Shown in pieces: positions 7,934 to 12,946 of a stretch of 12,946 bases of DNA. Position numbers and translations under genes: made by a program. The DNA is from Chloroflexota bacterium (GTDB lineage Bacteria; Chloroflexota; Limnocylindria; P2-11E). Below the pieces are notes generated by a model. The model saw only the letters and a list, made by a program, of their open reading frames with translations. It made no database searches and had not been told where the DNA came from. The stretch is taken from positions 1 to 12,946 of the forward strand of contig VGPA01000016.1 of NCBI GenBank assembly GCA_016875665.1, in the 5' to 3' direction. The stretch's first letter is position 1. Every line of letters begins with the position of its first letter.

Positions 7934-9384
7934 GCGGCGATCTGCTCGGGATCCTGCCCGAGATCATCGTCGCCGCGCTCGCGATCGCGCTGCTGATGGT
8001 CGAGCTCGGCCTCAAGCGGGAGCGGGCGCGCGTGATCGTCCCCGCGCTCGCGGCGATCGGCCTGGTCGCGGCATTCGCGGCAGGCCCGCTCACGACGGCG
8101 CGCACAGAGCTTTTCGGCGGGCTGCTGGTGGTCGACTCCTTCACCTCCTTCTTCCGCGCCGTGTTCCTCGGCCTCGCACTCATCGCCGTCCTGGTTTCGC
8201 CTCCGTACCTCGAGCGGCGCGGGCTGCCGGTGGCCGAGTACTACGCCATGATCCTGTTCTCCACCCTCGGCGCGATGACCATCACCCTGTCGAGCGATCT
8301 GATCACGCTCTTCCTCGGCCTCGAGCTCATGAGCATCCCGGTGTACGTGCTCGCCGGGATGCAGCGCCGGGACCGCTTCTCCAACGAGGCGGCCATGAAG
8401 TACTTCCTGCTCGGCGCGTTCTCGTCCGCGCTCCTGCTGTACGGCTTCACCTGGCTCTTCGGCATCGCCGGAACGACGGACTTCGCCGCGATCGCCGCCG
8501 CGATCGGCCGGGCCGGGCTCACGTCCGGACCGGTGCTCGTCGCCCTCGCCCTGATCACGGTGGGCCTCGGCTTCAAGGCGGCGGTCGTCCCGTTCCACCA
8601 GTGGACGCCCGACGCGTACGACGGCGCGCCGACTCCGGCCTCCGCGTTCATGTCGGTCGCGCCGAAGGCCGCGGCGTTCGCCGCCGCGGTGCGCATCTTC
8701 TTCGGTCCGCTCGCGCCGCTCGCCGCCGACTGGTCCACGGCCTTCGCGCTCCTCGCCGTGATCACCATGACCGCCGGCAACGCGGTCGCGCTCGCGCAAC
8801 GGAACGTGAAGCGGATGCTCGCGTACTCGAGCATCGCCCACACCGGATACATCCTCGCTGCCACGGCGGCGTTCGGCGCCGACACCGCCGCCGCCGCGGG
8901 CGTCCTGTTCTACCTCGCGGCGTACGGGCTGATGAACATCGGCGCGTTCGCGTCGCTGCTCGTGCTCGACACCGAGGGCACCCGCGGTGCGACGCTCGGC
9001 GAGCTCGCCGGCCTCGCGAAGCGCCATCCCCTCGCCGCCTTCGTGTTCGCCGTGTTCCTCGTCTCGCTGACCGGCATCCCGCCGACGGTCGGCTTCATCG
9101 CCAAGGTGTTCGTGCTCCAACCGGTGCTCGACGCCGGGTTCACCTGGCTCGCCGTCGCGATCGCGCTCAACGCGGCGGTCGCAGCCTTCTACTACCTCCG
9201 CGTCGTCGTCCAGATGTACATGAGCGAGCCCGAGGAGGGCGCCCCGCGCGTCGTTTCCGGCTGGATCGTGGAAGCGAGCCTCGCCGTCACCGCCGCCGCG
9301 GTGGTCGTGCTCGGCATCGTGCCGAGCACGCTCTACTCCTGGGCGCTCGCCGCCGCCGCTCCGCTGTTCAGCGTCCCGCGCTGA
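7930..9384 (+). CDS. nuoN: NADH-quinone oxidoreductase subunit N (proton-pumping, antiporter-like)
   Basis: NuoN is the antiporter-like pump closest to NuoK. The 484-residue product contains FLGLELMSIPVYVLAGMQRR (128-147), FKAAVVPFHQWTPDAYDGAP (215-234) and RNVKRMLAYSSIAHTGYILA (291-310). E132 (TM5), K216 (TM7), K246 (TM8) and K392 (TM12) match the functional residues E133, K217, K247 and K395 of E. coli. Length is normal. It starts at an ATG overlapping the nuoM stop and closes the operon; its last 17 nt overlap the 3' end of a minus-strand membrane-protein gene. No space is left for a terminator between the two. Confidence 0.97.
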   Translation: MSGDLLGILPEIIVAALAIALLMVELGLKRERARVIVPALAAIGLVAAFAAGPLTTARTELFGGLLVVDSFTSFFRAVFLGLALIAVLVSPPYLERRGLPVAEYYAMILFSTLGAMTITLSSDLITLFLGLELMSIPVYVLAGMQRRDRFSNEAAMKYFLLGAFSSALLLYGFTWLFGIAGTTDFAAIAAAIGRAGLTSGPVLVALALITVGLGFKAAVVPFHQWTPDAYDGAPTPASAFMSVAPKAAAFAAAVRIFFGPLAPLAADWSTAFALLAVITMTAGNAVALAQRNVKRMLAYSSIAHTGYILAATAAFGADTAAAAGVLFYLAAYGLMNIGAFASLLVLDTEGTRGATLGELAGLAKRHPLAAFVFAVFLVSLTGIPPTVGFIAKVFVLQPVLDAGFTWLAVAIALNAAVAAFYYLRVVVQMYMSEPEEGAPRVVSGWIVEASLAVTAAAVVVLGIVPSTLYSWALAAAAPLFSVPR

Positions 9385-9706
9385 GCGCGGCGCGCGCGCG
9401 GCCGCCGAGTGCCCCAGCGACGAGGCCGGCAAGCGCGTAGGGCAGTGCGAAGAGGACCAGGCGAAGCTCGTAGCCGACCAAGTCGAAGACCGGAGCCGAG
9501 GCCCCGGCGCCGACGTACGAGGCGAGGCCCGCGACCAGCGCGCCCGCGATCACGCTCAGTCCGCCGGCAAGCGCCGAGCGGCGACGGGCGAAGAAGCCCG
9601 CCGCCGCGGCGGCCAACAGGATGTAGCCGATCGCCAGCACCGCCTGGACGCCGATCCACTCCGTGGCGCGCCCGAACATCGCGCCCTGCGCGAGACCTCC
9701 GAGCAC
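9368..9706 (-). CDS. Small four-helix membrane protein, function unknown
   Basis: The product (112 aa from GTG 9706) is almost entirely hydrophobic: helices at GLAQGAMF, WIGVQAVLAIGYILLAAAAA, ALAGGLSVIAGALVAGLASY and LRLVLFALPYALAGLVAGAL, with Arg-rich loops (FFARRRS, GGRARA) placing those ends in the cytosol. The start is uncertain. The frame has no ATG, GTG or TTG between 10141 and 9706 that avoids lying deep within the upstream gene; a CTG at 9733 overlapping the aminopeptidase stop (CTGA) would add MKGRFALAV and a better first helix; an ATG at 9679 has CAGGG upstream. It follows the M24 peptidase gene on the same strand, probably coupled to it. I do not recognise the family and assign no function. 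Confidence 0.7.
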   Translation of the reverse strand: MLGGLAQGAMFGRATEWIGVQAVLAIGYILLAAAAAGFFARRRSALAGGLSVIAGALVAGLASYVGAGASAPVFDLVGYELRLVLFALPYALAGLVAGALGGRARAALSAGR

Positions 9707-9729
9707 GACGGCGAGCGCGAACCTGCCCT

Positions 9730-10839
9730 TCAGTCGACCACCCGGAGCGCGTGGTCCGCACGGTTGAGCGGCTCGGCTTTGCCGCTCGCGCCGATGACGG
9801 CGATGTCCTCGAGCCGCACGCCGAAGCGGCCTGGGAGGTAGATCCCCGGCTCGATCGAGAACGCCATGCCCTCCGCGAGCGGCTGGTCGTTGCCCGCGAC
9901 GAGGTAGGGGTGCTCGTGGCCGTCGAGGCCGATGCCGTGGCCGAGGCGGTGGATGAAGTACCGCCCGTAACCGGCCTCCTCGATCACCTCGCGCGCGGCC
10001 CGGTCGACCGCGGACGCCGCCACCCCGCTGCGCGCCGCCCCGAGCGCGCGCTCCTGCGCGCGACGAACTGTGTCGTGCACGCGGGCGAGCTCGGGATCGG
10101 GCTCGCCCCGCACCCGGACCGTGCGCGTGATGTCCGAGCAATAGGCGCCGGTCGTGCCGCCGAAATCGAGGACGACCGCGTCGCCGCTCTGGATCCGCCG
10201 GTCGCCGCTTTCGTGATGCGGCGAGGCGCCGTTGGGGCCGGACCCGACGATCGTGAAGTGCACCTCACGGTGCCCCTCCGCCCGCAGCAGCCGCGCGATG
10301 TCCGACGCGACTTCGTGCTCCGCGCGGCCGGCGAACGCGACCCCCTCGAACGCGGCGTATGCGCGGTCGGCGCCGGCGGCGGCGTCGCGTAGCGCGTCCA
10401 CCTCACCGGCGTCTTTACGCTCGCGCAGGCTCCGGGTGACGGTCGAGGCGGGGACGGTCTGCGCTGGCGCGAGCCCCGATTGCAGAGCGAGGAGGTGCGC
10501 GGCCCACATCTGGTCCGCGACCGCGAGCGACCGCCCCCGTCCGACGATCCGCACGACGGAATCGACGGAGTCGTCCGTTTCCTCCCACGTGGCCAGCGCC
10601 AGGTCCGGCGCGGCCTCGCGCGCCCGGGCCGCCTCGAGCCCGGGTACGACCAGCGTCGCAGCCCCGTCTTGCTGCAGTACCAGGCATGTGAGCCGCTCGC
10701 TTGTGAACATTCGGTAAGCGCTCAGGTACGTGAGATCGGAGCCGGGGGACAGCAGCAGGGCGTCCAGACCCACTTCGCGCAGCACTGTGGCCGCGCGGGC
10801 GCGCCGTGCGGCGTGGGGACCGCCTCCGGAGCCGTTCAT
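9730..10839 (-). CDS. Xaa-Pro aminopeptidase/dipeptidase, M24B family
   Basis: A cytosolic metallopeptidase that removes N-terminal residues before proline or splits Xaa-Pro dipeptides. The 369-residue product has a creatinase-like N-terminal domain (about 10-135) and a pita-bread catalytic domain (about 145-369). All five metal ligands are visible: D225 in VVLDFGG, D236 in CSDITRT, H301 in GHGIGLDGHE, E330 in FSIEPGIY and E344 in RLEDIAV. The supporting histidines H208/H209 (SPHHE) and H308 are also present. Length and order match bacterial PepP/PepQ-type enzymes; which of the two activities it has cannot be told. It starts at an ATG with no Shine-Dalgarno site, 9 nt behind a TATCCT box, and is followed by a membrane-protein gene that overlaps its end or starts 23 nt after it. 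Confidence 0.93.
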   Translation of the reverse strand: MNGSGGGPHAARRARAATVLREVGLDALLLSPGSDLTYLSAYRMFTSERLTCLVLQQDGAATLVVPGLEAARAREAAPDLALATWEETDDSVDSVVRIVGRGRSLAVADQMWAAHLLALQSGLAPAQTVPASTVTRSLRERKDAGEVDALRDAAAGADRAYAAFEGVAFAGRAEHEVASDIARLLRAEGHREVHFTIVGSGPNGASPHHESGDRRIQSGDAVVLDFGGTTGAYCSDITRTVRVRGEPDPELARVHDTVRRAQERALGAARSGVAASAVDRAAREVIEEAGYGRYFIHRLGHGIGLDGHEHPYLVAGNDQPLAEGMAFSIEPGIYLPGRFGVRLEDIAVIGASGKAEPLNRADHALRVVD

Positions 10840-10848
10840 GGGAGAGCG

Positions 10849-10854
10849 AGGATA
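10849..10854 (-). promoter_or_regulatory. Candidate -10 box for the M24 peptidase gene (near-leaderless)
   Basis: On the minus strand TATCCT ends 9 nt before the ATG at 10839. Transcription would start about 2-3 nt before the ATG, and no Shine-Dalgarno site precedes it. No convincing -35 box is seen. It follows the same layout as the boxes before nuoA and before the left-edge gene. Confidence 0.35.
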
Positions 10855-10878
10855 CGTGCAACCTGCGACCCCTCGCTT

Positions 10879-10888
10879 GGGTATACCC
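10879..10888. promoter_or_regulatory. Palindrome GGGTATACCC in a divergent promoter region
   Basis: A perfect 10-bp palindrome lies between the divergent M24 peptidase and CxxC-protein genes, 40 nt from one start and 56 nt from the other. Read in either direction it contains TATACC, close to a -10 box, so it could be a shared promoter element or a regulator site. Confidence 0.35.
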
Positions 10889-10895
10889 GGAACAA

Positions 10896-10911
10896 GGCGG
10901 CCGAAGCCGCC
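10896..10911. other. GC hairpin with tetraloop in the leader of the CxxC-protein gene
   Basis: GGCGGC-CGAA-GCCGCC forms a 6-bp stem; read on the minus strand the loop is the stable C(UUCG)G type. It lies 33 nt before the ATG of the plus-strand cluster, within its probable 5' leader, and is not followed by a T-run in either direction. A terminator role is unlikely; an mRNA-stability or regulatory role is possible. Confidence 0.35.
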
Positions 10912-10943
10912 GTTATCAGGCTTGAACGGGAGGTTCCGGAAGC

Positions 10944-11207
10944 ATGTTTCTCCGCGCCGAGCTCTACTGCTACTTCTGCGGCCACGGATACGGCGAAGTG
11001 CTGATCCCGGCGCGCGGGCGCCGTCCGTCCGTGGAGCAGCTCCGCGCCGCGTACGAGCAGCTCGGCCGCGAGGAGCGTCCGGTCTGGGACGACGCCGAGG
11101 GCGGACAGCCCCTGTGTCCGCGCTGCAACGGCCAGCTGTTCCTCGAGAAGCACGAGCACGAGGTCGTGCGTCGCGCCGAAACGCGCCCGCTCAAGCGCGC
11201 GAGCTGA
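10944..11207 (+). CDS. Small zinc-ribbon-like protein with two CxxC motifs
   Basis: An 87-residue soluble protein with two metal-binding-type cysteine pairs, C9-C12 (LYCYFCGHGYGE) and C58-C61 (PLCPRCNGQLFLE), joined by a 45-residue segment that includes a likely helix (SVEQLRAAYEQLGREE). Two CxxC knuckles at this distance fit a zinc ribbon holding one Zn(II). The C-terminal tail is rich in His, Arg and Lys (EKHEHEVVRR). GGGAGG lies 10 nt before the ATG, giving a clear ribosome-binding site. It is the first gene of a cluster with a membrane-tethered LuxR-type protein 33 nt downstream and an IscA-like Fe-S carrier. The precise role is unknown; zinc ribbons of this size bind nucleic acids or other proteins. 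Confidence 0.75.
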   Translation: MFLRAELYCYFCGHGYGEVLIPARGRRPSVEQLRAAYEQLGREERPVWDDAEGGQPLCPRCNGQLFLEKHEHEVVRRAETRPLKRAS

Positions 11208-11240
11208 CGGGAGCGCAAGCGCCGGCCGTCCATCGGTGAG

Positions 11241-11516
11241 GTGCGCGCCCTGCTCTGCTTCGTCATCGGCCTAAGCGCCGGCCTGGTCCTTCGCCGCCGC
11301 CCGCCCGAGAGGCACGACGACGGGTTGAGCCCACGGCAGCGGCAGGTGCTCGCGCTGGTCGGCGACGGGCGCACCACGAAGGAGATCGCCGACCGGTTGG
11401 GCCTCACCGACGCGAGCGTGCGCACGCATGTGCGCCGGGCGCGGCTGCGTCTCGGAGCGCCGAACCGCGCCGCGGCGGTCGCCGCGCTCGCGCACCGTAG
11501 TACCCTTAGCACATGA
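11241..11516 (+). CDS. Membrane-tethered mini LuxR-type DNA-binding protein
   Basis: A 91-residue protein made of one N-terminal membrane helix (about 3-17, ALLCFVIGLSAGLVL), a basic stretch (RRRPPERH) and a LuxR/GerE helix-turn-helix domain (about 29-84) with LSPRQRQVLALVGDGRTTKE, IADRLGLTDASVRTHVRRAR and a helix to AAVAAL. The positive-inside rule puts the DNA-binding domain in the cytosol, held at the membrane. It has no receiver, PAS or autoinducer domain, and the length leaves no room for one. GTG at 11241 is the longest start and has no good ribosome-binding site (only GGTGAG touching it), so the true start could be internal, though one lacking the helix is not obvious. The TGA overlaps the ATG of the Fe-S carrier gene. 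LuxR-type domains with this minimal form are uncommon. Confidence 0.8.
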   Translation: MRALLCFVIGLSAGLVLRRRPPERHDDGLSPRQRQVLALVGDGRTTKEIADRLGLTDASVRTHVRRARLRLGAPNRAAAVAALAHRSTLST

Positions 11517-11827
11517 TCGAGATCACCGAAGCGGCCGCCAAGCAGCTCAATCAAATCCGCACGGCCGACCCCACGCACGGGGTGCTGCGCGTGTACCTCG
11601 CGGGCCAGTCGTGCTGCTCGCCTCGCTATGGTCTCGCCTTCGACGTCGCGGCCGACGCCGACGACGCGAAGCTCGAACACTCCGGGATCCCGATGGCGGT
11701 CGATCCCCAGACCATGCAGGTCGCCGACGGGGCCACGATCGACTTCGTCGACGGCGAGGCTGGCAAGGGCTTCGTCGTGCGCAACCCGAACGCCAAGGGC
11801 GGCGGGTGCGCCTGCGGGAGCCGCTGA
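11513..11827 (+). CDS. HesB/IscA-type iron-sulfur carrier protein
   Basis: An A-type carrier thought to bind Fe-S clusters or iron and pass them to target enzymes. The 104-residue product has the HesB/IscA fold from MIEITEAAAKQL to the C-terminal tail, with the three ligand cysteines at C34 (GQSCCSPRYGLAFD), C99 and C101 (GGGCACGSR), matching C35, C99 and C101 of E. coli IscA. An extra cysteine, C35, lies directly beside C34. The ATG overlaps the stop of the upstream LuxR-type gene (ATGA), so translation is coupled. The complex I genes earlier in the window need many Fe-S clusters, but nothing links them directly to this gene. No other Fe-S assembly gene is nearby. Confidence 0.9.
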   Translation: MIEITEAAAKQLNQIRTADPTHGVLRVYLAGQSCCSPRYGLAFDVAADADDAKLEHSGIPMAVDPQTMQVADGATIDFVDGEAGKGFVVRNPNAKGGGCACGSR

Positions 11828-11830
11828 CCG

Positions 11831-12046
11831 ATCACCGGCTGCGGTTGTCTCGCGGTCTTCGCCTTGCTCCTCGGCTTCCTCGTCCTCATGATCCGCGGCT
11901 CCACCGATGCCGGTGATCCCGTGGCCGCCGTCGCCCTGCTCGCGCTCGCGGCGTTCCTGATTCAGCGCGCGAGCGCGGGAATGGGCCCGGGACCGAGCGC
12001 CTCCTCGAGCGCCGCCCCGGCCCGGAGCAGCGTCCCCTCGTCGTAG
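11831..12046 (+). CDS. Possible small two-helix membrane ORF, start codon uncertain
   Basis: Directly after the Fe-S carrier stop (TGA 11825-11827) the same frame stays open for 73 codons and encodes two hydrophobic helices, CLAVFALLLGFLVLMIRG and PVAAVALLALAAFLIQRA, split by a short loop (STDAGD). No ATG, GTG or TTG precedes the first helix: the first codon with a good ribosome-binding spacing (GGGAG 10 nt upstream) is an ATC at 11831, and the first normal start is a TTG at 11864 inside helix 1. It could be a small protein with a rare start, a read-through product of the carrier gene, or chance. The last 85 nt overlap the 3' end of the amidase gene on the other strand, and that tail (Ser/Ala/Pro-rich) looks like antisense sequence. 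Confidence 0.3.
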   Translation: MTGCGCLAVFALLLGFLVLMIRGSTDAGDPVAAVALLALAAFLIQRASAGMGPGPSASSSAAPARSSVPSS

Positions 12047-12946
12047 TAGCGACCGACCAGCTGCACCGCGACCGGCAGCCCGCGCGCGTCGACCCCGGCG
12101 GGCAGGGCGAGCGCCGGATGCCCGGACAGGTTGAACGCTGAGCAGAACCGGATGAGCAGCTCTCGGACCGACTGCATGCGCCCCGCGACCGGCGCGCCCT
12201 GCGCGCCGATCGGGATTGCGGCCGCGGCGGTCACGGGCACCAGCAGCAGGTCCGCACGATCGAGCGCCGCTTCCACCTCGGCGGCGAGCGCGGCGCGCCC
12301 GCGGAGCGCCTGCACGTAGTCGACCGCCCCGATCTTGAGCCCGAGCGCGATCCGCTCGCGCACCTCATTGCCGATGCGCTTGAACCTGCCCGGCACGAGG
12401 TCCTCGAGATGCGCGGCGGTCGTCTCCGGCCGCGACACGAGCATCTGGAACGCGCCCGATTCACGCGCCAGAGGGATCCGCGTGCGCACCTCCTCGGCTC
12501 CGGCGCGCGCGAGCGCGGCGCGCGCACGCCCGATCGCGGCGCGGACCGAGGGATCGACGTCCTCGTGGAAGTACGGGTCGCCGAGCGAAAAGCGGAGCGA
12601 GCGGAGGGGGCGGCCCGCGAGGCGAAGCGGAGCGTCGGCCGCCGAGGGATCGCGCGGATCGGGCCCCGCCATGACGCGCAGGAGCGCGGCCACGTCGGCG
12701 ACCCGCCGGGCCATCGGGCCGACGTGGTCGAGCGACCATGCCAGCGGCGCGGCGCCGGCACGGCTCACCCGGCCGTAGGTCGGCTTCAGCCCGACCACCC
12801 CGCAGAGCGCGGAGGGCACACGGATGGACCCAGCGGTGTCGGAGCCGAGCGCCCCGGCCGCGAGGAACGCGGCGAGCGCGGCGGCACTGCCGCCGCTTGA
12901 GCCGCCGGGGATTCGGTCGGGGTCGTGCGGGTTGCGCGTCGGGCCG
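11962..12946 (-). CDS. Amidase-signature family hydrolase, N-terminus beyond the window
   Basis: The visible 327 residues belong to the amidase-signature family, which hydrolyses amides with a Ser-cisSer-Lys triad. The signature is clear: PGGSSGGSAAALAAF followed by GSDTAGSIRVPSALCGVVGL and KPTYGRVSR. The central serine of the GGSSGG segment is the cis-Ser and the serine of AGSIR the nucleophile; the Lys lies off the window. The segment AWSLDHVGPMARRVADVAAL follows, then the usual C-terminal part ending GHPALALPAGVDARGLPVAV. GatA proteins typically have a slightly different block (ASSLDQIGP), so a GatA role in tRNA amidation is less likely, and the substrate cannot be told. The full protein should be about 420-480 aa. 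Its 3' end overlaps the small two-helix ORF tail to tail. Confidence 0.93.
   Translation of the reverse strand, partial: GPTRNPHDPDRIPGGSSGGSAAALAAFLAAGALGSDTAGSIRVPSALCGVVGLKPTYGRVSRAGAAPLAWSLDHVGPMARRVADVAALLRVMAGPDPRDPSAADAPLRLAGRPLRSLRFSLGDPYFHEDVDPSVRAAIGRARAALARAGAEEVRTRIPLARESGAFQMLVSRPETTAAHLEDLVPGRFKRIGNEVRERIALGLKIGAVDYVQALRGRAALAAEVEAALDRADLLLVPVTAAAAIPIGAQGAPVAGRMQSVRELLIRFCSAFNLSGHPALALPAGVDARGLPVAVQLVGRYYDEGTLLRAGAALEEALGPGPIPALAR

Noticed and set aside
11962..12946. GatA subunit of the tRNA amidotransferase
   Set aside because: The signature fits any amidase of this family; the block after it (AWSLDHVGP) differs from the usual GatA pattern and no gatB or gatC is visible, so only a family-level call is made.

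Overview
This 12.9 kb window is very GC-rich (strong G/C bias at third codon positions, many GTG and TTG starts). It looks chromosomal and carries mostly housekeeping genes. Gene order, compact overlaps and several start codons that seem to be read without a Shine-Dalgarno site suggest a high-GC Terrabacteria-type bacterium (Actinomycetota, Chloroflexota, Dormibacterota or a relative). I cannot place it more precisely from the sequence alone. I see no phage, transposon, CRISPR array or RNA gene. No stretch without a gene exceeds 300 bases; the longest is about 218 nt (1391-1608).

Layout. On the left (1-1390, minus strand) are a cell-wall gene and the start of another gene: a membrane-anchored protein with two LysM domains and an M23 peptidase domain, then a gene of unknown function running off the left edge. 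A promoter region at 1391-1608 separates these from a long plus-strand operon (1609-9384) encoding part of respiratory complex I: nuoA, C, H, J, K, L, M and N. This is the whole membrane arm (A, H, J, K, L, M, N) plus NuoC. NuoB, D, E, F, G and I are not in the window, although B, D and I carry the quinone-site and Fe-S core. A 91-bp hairpin-bearing spacer lies between nuoC and nuoH, where nuoD-G normally sit. Running the other way (9368-10839, minus strand) are an M24 aminopeptidase (PepP/PepQ type) and a four-helix membrane protein that overlaps the 3' end of nuoN.

A second plus-strand cluster (10944-11827) encodes an 87-residue protein with two CxxC pairs, a 91-residue membrane-tethered LuxR-type DNA-binding protein with no sensor domain, and a HesB/IscA-type Fe-S carrier whose start overlaps the regulator's stop. 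A possible small two-helix membrane ORF with no standard start codon follows. The right edge holds most of an amidase-signature enzyme on the minus strand, cut by the window end.

How they work together. The Nuo subunits form the proton-pumping arm of one complex; every key membrane charge checked is present, with one Glu-to-Asp change in NuoA. The missing subunits must be encoded elsewhere for a working enzyme. The CxxC protein/LuxR/IscA cluster is the best candidate here for an undescribed small regulatory unit, possibly tied to Fe-S or redox state, but that is inference. I found no clearly new multi-gene system.
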